Part shown: positions 1 through 8,820 of the stretch, piece after piece
Layout of the letters: each line of letters begins with the position of its first letter
Position numbering within the stretch: position 1 is the first letter of the stretch
From: Cloacibacillus sp. An23
Lineage (GTDB): Bacteria > Synergistota > Synergistia > Synergistales > Synergistaceae
Reading direction: 5' to 3'
Assembly (NCBI RefSeq): GCF_002159945.1
Contig: NZ_NFJQ01000003.1
Coordinates: 186,001 to 250,000, forward strand
Length of the DNA: 64,000 bases
Made by a program: the position numbers and the translations under genes
The notes under the pieces: model-generated
What the model was told of the DNA's origin: nothing
What the model saw: only the letters and a program-made list of their open reading frames with translations
The model's database searches: none

Positions 1-430
1 CGGCGCGAAGATAACGGACGAAATAACGATCACGCGCGAGGAGACCGAGGCCGTGAAAGAAAGCTTCGCCGAAGCGTACACGGGAGCCGACGGCGTGCTG
101 CTCGGCTGCCCGCACTACTCTCTCGAGCAGATTTACCGAGTCCACAGGCGTCTCGCGGGGCGCAGCGCAAACATCCCGGTCTGGATACTTACCTCGTCGT
201 CGGTCGTCTCGATGATAAACAAACTGCCGCTAGGGCGCGAACTCGCAGAAGCGGGCGTCTCCGTCGTCGGCGACACCTGCGTAGACCAGCCCTGCTGGCA
301 CAAACTGCGCGGCATGAGGCTGCTCACCGACTCGCCGAAATGCTTCTACTACACCTCGAGGCGCAGCCTGCGCTTCTGGGTGATGCCGGCGGAACGCTGC
401 ATAGACGCGGCGCTCGGGCCGAGGAGGTAA
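1..430 (+). CDS. Aconitase X catalytic subunit, C-terminal part
   Basis: The reading frame is open from the left edge of the window (codons from base 2), so this is the C-terminal end of a longer gene; the GTG at 53 is internal. The visible part carries the GVLLGCPHYS and VGDTCVDQPCW motifs typical of the end of the aconitase X (AcnX, formerly DUF521) catalytic domain, whose cysteines ligate the iron-sulfur cluster. Bacterial AcnX proteins are mostly cis-3-hydroxy-L-proline dehydratases, whereas archaeal ones dehydrate mevalonate 5-phosphate. The swivel-domain partner follows after 4 bases, so the enzyme is encoded as two subunits. Family assignment is firm; the substrate is inferred from the family. 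Confidence 0.85.
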   Translation, partial: GAKITDEITITREETEAVKESFAEAYTGADGVLLGCPHYSLEQIYRVHRRLAGRSANIPVWILTSSSVVSMINKLPLGRELAEAGVSVVGDTCVDQPCWHKLRGMRLLTDSPKCFYYTSRRSLRFWVMPAERCIDAALGPRR

Positions 431-434
431 CGCG

Positions 435-842
435 ATGGGAACTCACGTATTTTCATGCAGAAAAATAGCGGCGGGCAAGGCCGAGGGCGAAATACTGATC
501 TCAAAGGACGACATATGCTTCTACCTGACCGACCCCGAAAGCGGAAAAATCATAGAGGAGGGGCACGCGCTCGACGGCGTTGACATATCGGGCAAGATAC
601 TCGTCTTTCCCGCAGGCAAGGGCAGCTCGAGCGTGAACCTCGACGGCCTCTACCAGCTCATGACGCACGGTAAATGCCCCAAAGCGATGATAGTCGAGTA
701 CGCCGACGCGATACTCGTCACCTGCGCGATACTCATGCGCATCCCGACCGTGGACAGAGTCCCCGCCGGATTCTACGAGCTCATCCGCGACGGCGCGCGC
801 TGCCGCGTAGACGCCGGCGGCGGCGAGGTGACGTTGCTGTAA
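435..842 (+). CDS. Aconitase X swivel-domain small subunit
   Basis: A 135-residue protein of the aconitase X swivel-domain family (formerly DUF126). It closes over the catalytic subunit and completes the active site; the family's SSSV segment is present (GKGSSSVNLDG at about residues 56-66) and the CAILMRIPTVDRVP stretch is typical. It starts at ATG 435, four bases after the large-subunit stop, with GAGGAGG just upstream overlapping that stop. Together the pair should dehydrate a hydroxyproline-like substrate; cis-3-hydroxy-L-proline is the likeliest for a bacterium. The pair converges on the betaine/lyase operon that ends at 1114. Confidence 0.85.
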   Translation: MGTHVFSCRKIAAGKAEGEILISKDDICFYLTDPESGKIIEEGHALDGVDISGKILVFPAGKGSSSVNLDGLYQLMTHGKCPKAMIVEYADAILVTCAILMRIPTVDRVPAGFYELIRDGARCRVDAGGGEVTLL

Positions 843-1113
843 GGCGGCGGAGCGGCGGAATTTGATAGACTACTAATAACGAAACACAATCACCCGCGTT
901 TGGCGTGGCATACAGGCGGCATTGGTGTGCTCCCCCGCCCTTTTGCGGCTGAGCCGCGCGCTGAGGTGGTTGCCTGCATCTGCCCGCTTAGACGGCGCTA
1001 GGCGCCAGTTATGAAAGGAGCGCGGAACGAACGCTTTCTGAAAAAACTGGTGCAAAACGGACGCCGGAGAATCAAATCCCCCGGCGCCCATTCGTTTTTT
1101 ATATTTTTCCCGC
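843..1113. other. Convergent intergenic region with several hairpins
   Basis: This space lies between two convergent operons. It is unusually rich in short inverted repeats: GCGGCTgaGCCGC near 943, GGCGCtagGCGCC near 985, and a long one at 1059-1089. A 92-residue minus-strand ORF (873-1151) runs through it but overlaps the lyase stop, has no clear ribosome binding site and looks non-coding. I recognise no tRNA, riboswitch or other known RNA here. Confidence 0.35.
1059..1099. terminator. Probable bidirectional terminator
   Basis: An inverted repeat GGACGCCGG (1059-1067) / CCGGCGCCC (1081-1089) with a partly paired loop is followed on the plus strand by a T-run at 1094-1099. On the minus strand a shorter T-tract follows. 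Its place between convergent genes fits transcription termination, although the spacer before the T-run is longer than usual. Confidence 0.4.
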
Positions 1114-2634
1114 CTATATTCTGTCGCGCACCTCTTTGAGCAGCACGCCATCTTTTATAAATTCATAGGCTTTTTTGATGTCGGGCGAGAGCGGGCGGTC
1201 GCTTTCGTAGAGCGGCAGACGCTTGCGGAACTCCGCAAATGCTGCGCCGGTGCCCTTCCCGAGCGTCAGCTTCTTCTCTCGCATACGCAGCTCTACGGCC
1301 TGGCAGGCGTGCATCATTTCCATGCCGTAGATGTATCTCATGTCGTCGGCTATGCGGCGCAGCTTCTGCACGACGAGCGTCGTGTTGTTCGCGTGGTCCT
1401 CGATGTCGCCGGCGAGCGCCATGAAGTCCGGCGAGCATGGGTTCGCGAGCAGCCGTATCTCGGCGTCGAGCGAGGTGAATGTCTTCTGTATCGTGCCGAA
1501 GCAATGCGACTCGCCGCCGTCGTGGCTGAGGAAGCGCGGCAGCTTGGTCAGCGCCGGGTCTGCGAGCTTTATCATGCGGTAGCAGGACATGTGCGAGAGG
1601 TGCGCGCAGATTATCGCGAGCATTTCGAAGGCGGTCGCGAGCGACGTGACCTCGAAGTTGGAGCCGGCGACCATGCGTTTCTCGTCCGCCAGTACGCAGG
1701 GATTGTCGTCGGTCGAGTTCATCTGAACGTCGAGATATTTGCGCGCGTACTCTATCGCCTCGCGCAGCGTGCCGTTCACGTGGACCGCGCCGCGGTAGCA
1801 GAGCGGGTCCTGAAGCGCGCGCTGTGGGTCGGGCTCGCAGACGTAGCTGCCTTCGAGATATTTTCTGACGCGCGCGGCGCTGTACTGCTGGCCCTCGAGC
1901 TTGCGTTCGCGCAGCGCCGACGGGTCGAGCGGAGAGACGTTGCCGTTGAGCCCTTCGAGCGAGAGCGTCGAAACAAGGTCGCCCGTGTCGGCGAGGTCGC
2001 AGAGTTCTTTGAGAAGCAGCGCGGCCTGCCCCGCCGCGAAGGCGTTGGTACAGACGACGGCGTGCGCGTCCTTCGGGCCGAAGACTATCGGCTCGAGCCC
2101 GGCGTCGGCAAGCGCCTCCGAGGCCGGGACGCGGCGGCCCTTGTAGTCGGCTTCGCCCTCGCCCATCATCGCGATGCCGATGTGAGAGCAGAGCGTGATG
2201 TCCGCCTCGCCGACCGAGCCGCGCTCCGGCATCACGGGATGTATGCCCGCGTTGAGGAATTCCGCGTAGCGTTCGACCACCGCCGGGTCGGCTCCGGTGT
2301 GGGCGCAGAGCAGCGTGTTGAGGCGCACCGCCATGATCGCGCGAACCTCTTCGACCGATGCGTCGGGCGCTATGCCAAGCGTGTGCGAGTATATGAGCTT
2401 GCGGTTGAACTCGCCGAGCTCGTCGTTCTCTATTTTGTGATCCTTGTTCCAGCCAACGCCGCGGTTCAGCCCATAGACCGGCGTGTCGCCGTTTAGAACC
2501 TCCATGACGAAGGAGCGCGCCGCCTCAAGCTTCTTCCGCGCCTCTTCGCTTATCTCGACCTTCGCACCGTTTACCGCTATTTCCCAGACCTGCTCGACCG
2601 TGAGGTCGTTTCCCGTGAGTATGATTTTTTCCAT
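1114..2634 (-). CDS. MIO-less histidine ammonia-lyase homologue (probable ergothionase)
   Basis: This 506-residue protein is a full-length member of the aromatic amino acid lyase family (HAL/PAL fold). It shows the N-terminal Tyr loop (VYGLNRGVG, about 53-61), the helix-bundle motif QMNSTDDNP and EDHANNT near the C-terminal third. The motif that forms the MIO electrophile, normally GSVGASGDL, reads GSVG-EAD-ITL (139-148), so the Ala-Ser-Gly that cyclises is Glu-Ala-Asp. A MIO-less HAL relative with defined activity is ergothionase, which removes trimethylamine from ergothioneine to give thiourocanate and needs no MIO because the leaving group is already quaternary. The BCCT betaine carrier 16 bases upstream supports a trimethylammonium substrate. 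The family is certain; the ergothionase role is inferred. Hercynine or another betaine are alternatives. Confidence 0.7.
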   Translation of the reverse strand: MEKIILTGNDLTVEQVWEIAVNGAKVEISEEARKKLEAARSFVMEVLNGDTPVYGLNRGVGWNKDHKIENDELGEFNRKLIYSHTLGIAPDASVEEVRAIMAVRLNTLLCAHTGADPAVVERYAEFLNAGIHPVMPERGSVGEADITLCSHIGIAMMGEGEADYKGRRVPASEALADAGLEPIVFGPKDAHAVVCTNAFAAGQAALLLKELCDLADTGDLVSTLSLEGLNGNVSPLDPSALRERKLEGQQYSAARVRKYLEGSYVCEPDPQRALQDPLCYRGAVHVNGTLREAIEYARKYLDVQMNSTDDNPCVLADEKRMVAGSNFEVTSLATAFEMLAIICAHLSHMSCYRMIKLADPALTKLPRFLSHDGGESHCFGTIQKTFTSLDAEIRLLANPCSPDFMALAGDIEDHANNTTLVVQKLRRIADDMRYIYGMEMMHACQAVELRMREKKLTLGKGTGAAFAEFRKRLPLYESDRPLSPDIKKAYEFIKDGVLLKEVRDRI

Positions 2635-2650
2635 AATGTCCGCCTGCCTT

Positions 2651-4213
2651 TTAGTCTTCCGGTTCGTCTATAAAGAACACCTTGACATAAGCGACGGCCT
2701 GAATCGCGTAGATGAAGAGCACGACGAAGCCGGCCGCCGAAGCGAGCGCCTTCACGCCGTCTATGCCCTGCGCCCCTCCGCCGTAGGCCGCCATCACTAT
2801 CGCTATCGCCCCGACCGTGACTCCCCACAGCACTTTTATCTTCGCAGGCGGCTCCGTACCTATCGGCACGTCGCGCACGCACATCGAGCCGATGTTGACG
2901 AGCGTAGCGTCCGCGCAGGTGATGAACGAGACCAGTATCACGACTATGTTTACCGGTATCACTATCACGCCGAGGCCGAAGGGCAGGTTCTTGAGGAATT
3001 CCCACAGCGCCATGACCGCGCCGCCGCTCTTTATCGCGCCGACTAAGTCGGCCGTGCCGTTTATCTGCATGTCTATCGCGCTGGCTCCCCATATAGCGAA
3101 CCATATTATGCCGAATACAGCCGGGAGCACCCAGTTGACGATGAGATACTCGCGCACAGTACGTCCGTAGGAAAGTATTGCGAGGAATATTCCCGTGACG
3201 GGCGCGTAGCCTATCATGAAGCAGAAGTCCCACAGAGTCCACGCGCGCGTCAAAGCCGGCCCTCCCACGTCTATCGGGTCGAGCCCCCAGCTCCAGAAGT
3301 TCGTGAGCCAGTGCCCTACTCCCGCCGTGCCCATCCTCGCTATGAACAGGGTCGGCCCAGTCACGAGAAGCAGAACGAGCAGGCCGTAATAGAACCACGC
3401 GTTGAAATTGCCGACTATCTTAAGCCCCTTGTCGAGACCGACGTAAGTCGAGAATGTGAAGCAGAAAATGATAATCACGCCGAGGATGATGAAAAGCGGG
3501 ATAGTCTCCTCCATGCCGTAGGCGCTTTTGAGCCCCGCCATGATAAGAGTGATGCACATAGTAAGCCCCGTAGTAAGACCTATCGTGAGCGCGAGCATCG
3601 AAAGCGTGTCTATGACGGCGGAACAGGCGGGACGGCCGACCTTTTCGCCGAAGAGCGGCTTCAGCGTAGCCGTCACGGTAAGGCTGTCGCGCTTATGATA
3701 ATAGACATAGCCGACGAGAAGTCCGCACATCGCGTAAGCCGAATAAGGGACGAACGACCAGTTATAGAAGACGCGGGCCATAGCGAAGATGGCGGCCTGA
3801 GTGGTACCTGCGGATACGCCGAGAGTATCGAGCTCTCCCCATACGTTGCCGTAATAGATGAGCGGCTCGTTCACGCCCCACGTGACGATGCCCGTGGCGA
3901 TGCCTCCCGTCAGGGCCATAGCGAACCACGTGGCGAAGCTGTACTTGGGCTTCGCGTCCTTTCCGCCTATCCTCATATTCCCGACCTTAGAGAACAACGT
4001 GATCAAAGCCAGAATAGTAGTCACGGTCATCGAAAGCTGGATGAGCCATCCGAAACTGTCGAGAGCCCACTCGCAGAAGGCCCCCATGCCCGAAGTCAGC
4101 AGCTCGCTGTTGGCAAGCCCTATGACCGCCGCGGCGGCGACCACTATGTATGCCGGAGCGAAAACTTCGAGCCGCAGCCCTTTCTTCATGTTTTGTTTCT
4201 GTTCTTCGTTCAC
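2651..4213 (-). CDS. BCCT-family betaine/carnitine-type transporter
   Basis: A 520-residue inner-membrane protein of the betaine-choline-carnitine transporter family with about 12 hydrophobic helices. It carries the family signature GIATGIVTWGVNEPLIYYG (about residues 103-121) and the Trp-rich segment of helix 8 with GRTVREYL. BCCT carriers bind quaternary ammonium compounds in an aromatic box; some, such as CaiT, are substrate/product exchangers. The start is GTG at 4213 behind GGAGGAGG. It sits between the molybdenum hydroxylase genes and the MIO-less lyase in one operon, so it probably imports the lyase substrate. Family sure; substrate inferred. Confidence 0.92.
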   Translation of the reverse strand: MNEEQKQNMKKGLRLEVFAPAYIVVAAAAVIGLANSELLTSGMGAFCEWALDSFGWLIQLSMTVTTILALITLFSKVGNMRIGGKDAKPKYSFATWFAMALTGGIATGIVTWGVNEPLIYYGNVWGELDTLGVSAGTTQAAIFAMARVFYNWSFVPYSAYAMCGLLVGYVYYHKRDSLTVTATLKPLFGEKVGRPACSAVIDTLSMLALTIGLTTGLTMCITLIMAGLKSAYGMEETIPLFIILGVIIIFCFTFSTYVGLDKGLKIVGNFNAWFYYGLLVLLLVTGPTLFIARMGTAGVGHWLTNFWSWGLDPIDVGGPALTRAWTLWDFCFMIGYAPVTGIFLAILSYGRTVREYLIVNWVLPAVFGIIWFAIWGASAIDMQINGTADLVGAIKSGGAVMALWEFLKNLPFGLGVIVIPVNIVVILVSFITCADATLVNIGSMCVRDVPIGTEPPAKIKVLWGVTVGAIAIVMAAYGGGAQGIDGVKALASAAGFVVLFIYAIQAVAYVKVFFIDEPED

Positions 4214-4273
4214 ACCAAGTTCCTCCTCCGCTGATTCAACAGGCGGCGCACGTGCCGCCGTTTGGTTTTTACA

Positions 4274-5140
4274 TTACGCCGCGGCGCGCGGCATAATTTT
4301 CATAAAAACGTCTTCCGCGACTCCGAGCGCGGCCCGTCTCTTGTATGGCATCGACGGGCGGCTAGGTATCGCCTCCTCCACGTCGCGCGCGAGCGCCTCT
4401 CCGAAGGCCGCCGCCGTCTCCGCGGCGAGCGGGCGTCCGTCGAGCGCAGCGGCGGCGCGTTTCGCGAATATAGGCACGCGCGCGATGGCCCCGAGCGTCA
4501 CGACCGGTTTCTCTATCGGCGCGCCGGCTCCCGCGCAGCGGAACGACAGCGCGACGCCGAGCTTCGATATCGTCACCGCGCGGCGCGAGCCAAGCTTCAA
4601 AAAGGCGCTGATACGTCTCTCCTCCGGCAGCGGGAAATTCACGGAGACTATCGCGCGCCCTTTGCCTAGCGGGACGAGCCCTTTGTCTCCGAGCGTCGAG
4701 CGGAACGGGATTTCCGAAACAGTCCCGTCCGCGTCCGCGACGGAGAGCGTCGCGCCGTAGAGCAGCAGCACGGGAAGCATGTCTCCGGCGGGCGAGCCGC
4801 TGCCTATGTTGCCCGCTATCGTGCCTCTGCTGCGTATCTGCTTCGAGCCGACTGTAGAGGCCGCATCCGCGAGAGCGGAGAGCTTCGCGCGTACCTGCTC
4901 CGAGGCGGCGAGCTCGCAGAATGGCGCGGCTCCGCCTATCGCGACGCGCTCCGCCGTGAAGTCTATGGCGCGCATCTCTTTCACGTCGAGGACGTTCACG
5001 AGCAGGTCGGGGGCGATTTTGCCCTCCATTATCGCTATCGTCAGGTCGGTGCCGCCCGCTATGATTCTGCTGCGCTCGGTCATGCGCGTTAACGCGGCGG
5101 ACAGCTCGTTGAGATCCGCCGGACAGAGCATCCTAGACAT
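4274..5140 (-). CDS. Molybdenum hydroxylase FAD-binding subunit (XDH/CoxM type)
   Basis: A 288-residue medium subunit of a xanthine-dehydrogenase-family enzyme. The FAD-binding elements IIAGGTDL (about 25-32) and GSKQIRSRGTIAGNIGSGSP (about 97-116) are clear, and the CO_deh_flav_C-type domain follows. It passes electrons from the 2Fe-2S subunit through FAD to the external acceptor. Its start overlaps the stop of the iron-sulfur gene by 8 bases, so the two are translationally coupled. The order Mo, Fe-S, FAD is normal for the family. Confidence 0.93.
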   Translation of the reverse strand: MSRMLCPADLNELSAALTRMTERSRIIAGGTDLTIAIMEGKIAPDLLVNVLDVKEMRAIDFTAERVAIGGAAPFCELAASEQVRAKLSALADAASTVGSKQIRSRGTIAGNIGSGSPAGDMLPVLLLYGATLSVADADGTVSEIPFRSTLGDKGLVPLGKGRAIVSVNFPLPEERRISAFLKLGSRRAVTISKLGVALSFRCAGAGAPIEKPVVTLGAIARVPIFAKRAAAALDGRPLAAETAAAFGEALARDVEEAIPSRPSMPYKRRAALGVAEDVFMKIMPRAAA

Positions 5141-5615
5141 GGAAGCCGCCCTCCTTCCTGTACGTTTCCGCCGCGTCGAGCACCGCGTCCACTATCGCGC
5201 TGTAGTCCCCGCAGCGGCAGATGTTGCCGGCGAGCGAGATGCGCACGTCGTCCTCCGTGGGCGACGGGTTTTCTATGAGCAGCGCCGCCGCCGACATGAG
5301 CATCCCGGGAGTGCAGTAGCCGCACTGTATCGCGCCGTGGTCTATGAAAGTGCGCTGAAGCGGCGAAAGTTCGCCGCCGCGCGAAAGGCCTTCGACTGTC
5401 AGCAGCCTTTTGCCTTTGATCTGTCCCGCGAGCACGAGGCACGAGTGTACGGCCCTTCCGTCGAGCACGACTGTGCAGGCTCCGCATTCGCCTTCGCCGC
5501 AGCCCTCCTTTGTCCCGGTCAGCCCCATGTCTTCGCGCAGGAAGTCCACTAGGCGCTTGCACGGGTCTGCGTTCTTTACGCGTTTTTCACCGTTGAGCTC
5601 AAATTCGATTCTCAT
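5133..5615 (-). CDS. Molybdenum hydroxylase 2Fe-2S subunit (XDH/CoxS type)
   Basis: A 160-residue small subunit with two [2Fe-2S] clusters. The N-terminal plant-ferredoxin cluster motif is CGEGECGACTVVLDG (39-53) with Cys59, and the C-terminal helical domain has QCGYCTPGM (98-106) and NICRCGDY (131-138). I start it at ATG 5615, whose ATG overlaps the TGA of the molybdenum subunit; a longer open frame upstream only overlaps that gene. It relays electrons from the molybdopterin site to FAD. Confidence 0.95.
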   Translation of the reverse strand: MRIEFELNGEKRVKNADPCKRLVDFLREDMGLTGTKEGCGEGECGACTVVLDGRAVHSCLVLAGQIKGKRLLTVEGLSRGGELSPLQRTFIDHGAIQCGYCTPGMLMSAAALLIENPSPTEDDVRISLAGNICRCGDYSAIVDAVLDAAETYRKEGGFHV

Positions 5616-7879
5616 CGCGCCGCCTCCGCTTTCGTCATGATTTCCGCGATACGCTCCGGCGTGAGCGGGAGCCTGGTTATCTCCGCGCCGAGAGCGTCGC
5701 TGACAGCGCTTGCTATCGCGGCGGCCCCCGCGACGGTCGAGACCTCGCCTATGGTCTTCGCGCCGAACGGCCCCTCGTCGCCGCCCTCCTCGACGAATAT
5801 GACGCGTACTCTTGGCATATCCGCGCTGTTGAGCGTGTGATAGCGGCTCAGCCTGTCGTTCTTCGGCCTGCCGTCCGAGCCTACGGCTATGTCCTCGCAA
5901 AGCGCGTAGCCCGCCGCCATCTGCACGCCGCCCTTGACCTGGTTTTCGCACATCTGACGGTTAAGCGCGAAACCGATGTCGTTGACCGACAGGAAGTCCG
6001 TGACTTTCACGAAGCCCGTCAGCGTGTCCACCTCGACCTCGGCGAAGTTCGCCGCGAACGAGCCGGGGTTCGAGACACCCTTCCAGCTCGCGGAGGCGAA
6101 GAGCGCCGTCCCGTTCTCCACGAGCGCGCGGGATGCGACCTCGCCGTAGCTCAGGTTCGTGTCGAGCCGCGTGCGCGATACGACGAATCCGCCGCAGAGC
6201 TCCAGCTCGTCGGGCGTCAGCGAAAGCAGCTTCGCGGCCTCGTCGAGCAGCACTTTCTTGAGCGCCTCCGCGGCGCGGCGAGCGCACTCGCCCGCGATGA
6301 AGGTCGTTCGGCTGCCGTAGGTGCCGAGGTCGAACTGCGTGTACTTCGTGTCGCCCTCCGTGACGTAAACGTTGTCGGGGTCTATTGACAGCACCTCTCC
6401 GACGATTATCTGCATCGAGCGCAGCGTACCGCAGCCGACCTCGTGGACGGAGGTCTGGAGGCATACGCTGCCGTCCTCGTTCATCTTTATGGTCATAACG
6501 GAAAGATTGCTCGGGCGCGGATAAAAGCCGTTCTGATAGCCCACGTAGGCGACTCCCACGCCGCGGCGGAAACGCCCCGTGTCCTTCACCCGCTTCCTGC
6601 GCTCGTCCCAGCGGAACTCACGCGCGCCTATCGTGAGGCAGTCTTTGCCGCGGCAGTTGCCGAGGGAGAGACCGTGCGCTATCTCGCGCTCGTAGGGCGC
6701 ATATGTGTTGCGCAGCCGCATTTCTACGGGGTCGAGGCCGAGCCGGCGCGCAGCTTCGTTGATGTGTATCTCGAACGGCGTCAGCATCTCCGGCGCGCCC
6801 CAGCCGCGCATCCCGCCGATTACCGGCGAGTTCGTATAATAAGCCGCGCCCTTGAAACGGTAAGAGGGGAACTTGTAGCTCTTCGTCGGCTTCGTCTTTA
6901 TCGTATCGACGAAATTTATCGCTATGCCCGCATAAGCGCCGGAATTCACAAAACTTTCGACGCTGCACGAAACGAAGTCCCCATCGCGCGTGAAGCTTGT
7001 CTCTATCGTCGTTTTGAGAGCAGGGCGCACCGTCGTCGAAATCAGCGACTGCGTGCGCGAGAGATGCAGCTTCACGGGACGGCCCAGACGCATCGCAGCG
7101 CATGCGGCGTGCGGCTCGTACATGAATTCCTGTTTGCCGCCGAATGAGCCGCCCATCGGGACCTTTATGACGCGCACCTTACTGTAGGGCAGGCCGAAAA
7201 GATCGGCGACGACGGTGCGCACGCCGTAAACGCCCTGCGTCGGGCTCCATATCGTCAGCTCGCCGTTAAACCAGTCCGCTAAATATGAGTGTGTCTCCAT
7301 CGCAACGTGGTTCATCTGCTGCGTTTCAAGCGTCGTGCGGACGCTTCCTGTCAGTGTGCCCTTTTCCTCGCCCGTGCCGCAGGAGTAATCTGTCTCGCAT
7401 ATTTTGTTGCCGCCCTCGTGTATCGGGAAACTGTCCTCCGCGGCGCTTGCTTCGAGCGAAGCTGAGACCGGCAGTTCCCTGTACGAGACGCTGAGCCTGC
7501 GCGCGCCTTCCTCGGCTGCGGCCTTGCTCTCTGCGACTACTGCGGCGATCACGTCACCGGTGTAGCGGGCGCGGCTCGTAAAGAGTTCCTGATCCTCCGG
7601 CACGCCCTTCTGGAGCGGAGTCTTGCGGCACTGGTTGAATCTTTTGCGCGTGGTGTTCCACGGCGTCAGCACATCCGCGACGCCGCGCAGCCGAAGCGCT
7701 GCGCGCGCGTCTATCGCCGTTACCTCCGCGTGCGCTCGCTCGCTGCAAACGAGCTCCATGTAGAGCATTCCGGGCAGCATCATATCGGAGGCGTAGACAA
7801 GCCCGCCGCTTGCCTTGTGTTCAGCGTCGTGTACGCTGTATGACCTGCCCGCGTAATTGTAAGAATCCTTCAAAGTCAT
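5612..7879 (-). CDS. Molybdenum hydroxylase large (molybdopterin) subunit, XDH family
   Basis: A 755-residue catalytic subunit of the xanthine dehydrogenase/aldehyde oxidoreductase family. Motifs in order: GGSFGGKQEF of the cofactor region, IGGMRGWGAPE (the xanthine-dehydrogenase-like Arg-Gly loop rather than the CO dehydrogenase loop), and the C-terminal GAKTIGEVSTV holding the base Glu that activates water. Such enzymes hydroxylate or oxidise N-heterocycles or aldehydes. The start MTLKDSY at 7879 has AAGGGGG upstream; an extension to 8641 overlaps the SDR gene and is rejected. Next to a probable thiourocanate-forming lyase, a heterocycle such as the imidazole-thione is an attractive but unproved substrate. 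Confidence 0.92.
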   Translation of the reverse strand: MTLKDSYNYAGRSYSVHDAEHKASGGLVYASDMMLPGMLYMELVCSERAHAEVTAIDARAALRLRGVADVLTPWNTTRKRFNQCRKTPLQKGVPEDQELFTSRARYTGDVIAAVVAESKAAAEEGARRLSVSYRELPVSASLEASAAEDSFPIHEGGNKICETDYSCGTGEEKGTLTGSVRTTLETQQMNHVAMETHSYLADWFNGELTIWSPTQGVYGVRTVVADLFGLPYSKVRVIKVPMGGSFGGKQEFMYEPHAACAAMRLGRPVKLHLSRTQSLISTTVRPALKTTIETSFTRDGDFVSCSVESFVNSGAYAGIAINFVDTIKTKPTKSYKFPSYRFKGAAYYTNSPVIGGMRGWGAPEMLTPFEIHINEAARRLGLDPVEMRLRNTYAPYEREIAHGLSLGNCRGKDCLTIGAREFRWDERRKRVKDTGRFRRGVGVAYVGYQNGFYPRPSNLSVMTIKMNEDGSVCLQTSVHEVGCGTLRSMQIIVGEVLSIDPDNVYVTEGDTKYTQFDLGTYGSRTTFIAGECARRAAEALKKVLLDEAAKLLSLTPDELELCGGFVVSRTRLDTNLSYGEVASRALVENGTALFASASWKGVSNPGSFAANFAEVEVDTLTGFVKVTDFLSVNDIGFALNRQMCENQVKGGVQMAAGYALCEDIAVGSDGRPKNDRLSRYHTLNSADMPRVRVIFVEEGGDEGPFGAKTIGEVSTVAGAAAIASAVSDALGAEITRLPLTPERIAEIMTKAEAAR

Positions 7880-7968
7880 ACCCCCTTGTCCGAACGCAGC
7901 GCCGTGCCGCGAAATTCCGGCGCTCCGGCGTAATCCGGGAAATTTACCTGAAACAGCGAAAAGCCGCC

Positions 7969-8748
7969 TTAGCTGTGGCAGTTCTCGGTAAAGCCGTCTA
8001 TCACCATCACCTGACCGCTGATTTTCGCGCCCATCGGCGAACAGAGGTAGAGGCACATCCCCGCGATGTCTTCGGCGTCGATGAAGGTGTGCAGCGCCGT
8101 CTGGCGCAGATAGCCGTCGCGCACCTCCGCTGGCGTCTGTCCCAGCTTCGCGGCCTCGCGCTCTATGACGCCCTCGATGCGCGGCCCCTCGACGCAGCCC
8201 GGGCATATCGCGTTGGCGCGGATGCCGAACTCGCCGAGCTCGAGAGCCACGGACTTCGTGAAGCCTATGACGGCCCACTTCGAAGCCGCGTAGGGCGTCC
8301 TGAACGGATATGCGAAGAGGCTCGCCGTCGAGCCGAGGTTGACTATCGAGCCGCCGCCCGCCGCGATCATCATCGGCGCGGCGAGCTTCGTGCAGAAGAA
8401 CTGGCTGTCGATGTTCGTCCGTATCGTCTTCGCCCAGTCCTCGACGCCGACCTCGTCCACGCGCGCCGTCGGCCCGGCTATTCCAGCGTTGTTGATGAGG
8501 AAGTCCAGACCGCCGAGCTTGCGCTCCACGTCGCGGAATACTGCCTCGACGTCCTCCCAACGCGCCGCGTCGGCGACGGTGTATGTCAGCCCCGGCAGCT
8601 CCGCCGCGCACTTCTCGAGCTTTTCGAGCGTGCGGCTGCATATATGCACGCGCGCGCCCGCTCCGTGGAACGCGGAGGCTATCGCCTTGCCGATGCCGTC
8701 CGAGCCTGCGGTTATAAGTACTCTTTTGCCTTCAACAGAAAAATTCAT
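7969..8748 (-). CDS. Short-chain dehydrogenase/reductase
   Basis: A 259-residue classical SDR. It has the nucleotide-binding TAGSDGIG loop (13-20), NNAG (about 86-89), the catalytic Ser in NLGSTAS, and YAASK holding the Tyr-Lys pair; the C-terminus keeps a normal SDR end. It is the first gene of the operon, reading from the divergent promoter, with GAGGGG before the ATG. The oxidised or reduced alcohol/ketone is unknown; the position suggests it handles an intermediate of the pathway fed by the BCCT carrier. Confidence 0.9.
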   Translation of the reverse strand: MNFSVEGKRVLITAGSDGIGKAIASAFHGAGARVHICSRTLEKLEKCAAELPGLTYTVADAARWEDVEAVFRDVERKLGGLDFLINNAGIAGPTARVDEVGVEDWAKTIRTNIDSQFFCTKLAAPMMIAAGGGSIVNLGSTASLFAYPFRTPYAASKWAVIGFTKSVALELGEFGIRANAICPGCVEGPRIEGVIEREAAKLGQTPAEVRDGYLRQTALHTFIDAEDIAGMCLYLCSPMGAKISGQVMVIDGFTENCHS

Positions 8749-8820
8749 ACGAAAACCCCTCGCAGCGCCCGCCGCGCCGGACGGGCATTATTAAGTTGTG
8801 TTGTCTGGCTCATTTATATA

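Noticed and set aside
1059-1090. tRNA-like T-arm (GGGGGATTTGATTCTCC on the minus strand)
   Set aside because: No acceptor stem, anticodon arm or D-arm can be placed around it; it is better explained as a terminator stem.
873-1151. 92-residue minus-strand ORF after the MIO-less lyase
   Set aside because: It overlaps the end of the lyase gene, has no ribosome site and runs through hairpins; composition looks non-coding.
1309-2496. 395-residue plus-strand ORF
   Set aside because: It is antisense to the well-supported lyase gene and has the Arg/Val-rich composition of a shadow frame.
1114-2634. Simple annotation as histidine ammonia-lyase (hutH)
   Set aside because: The MIO-forming Ala-Ser-Gly is absent and no urocanase, imidazolonepropionase or other hut gene is nearby.
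4230-4272. Hairpin GGCGGC/GCCGCC between the BCCT and FAD-subunit genes as a terminator
   Set aside because: The T-run is only on the plus strand where no gene ends; on the operon strand it is at most a weak processing or stabilising hairpin.
7880-8641. N-terminal extension of the molybdenum subunit to 8641
   Set aside because: It lies wholly in another frame of the SDR gene and has no family similarity; the MTLKDSY start has a good ribosome site.
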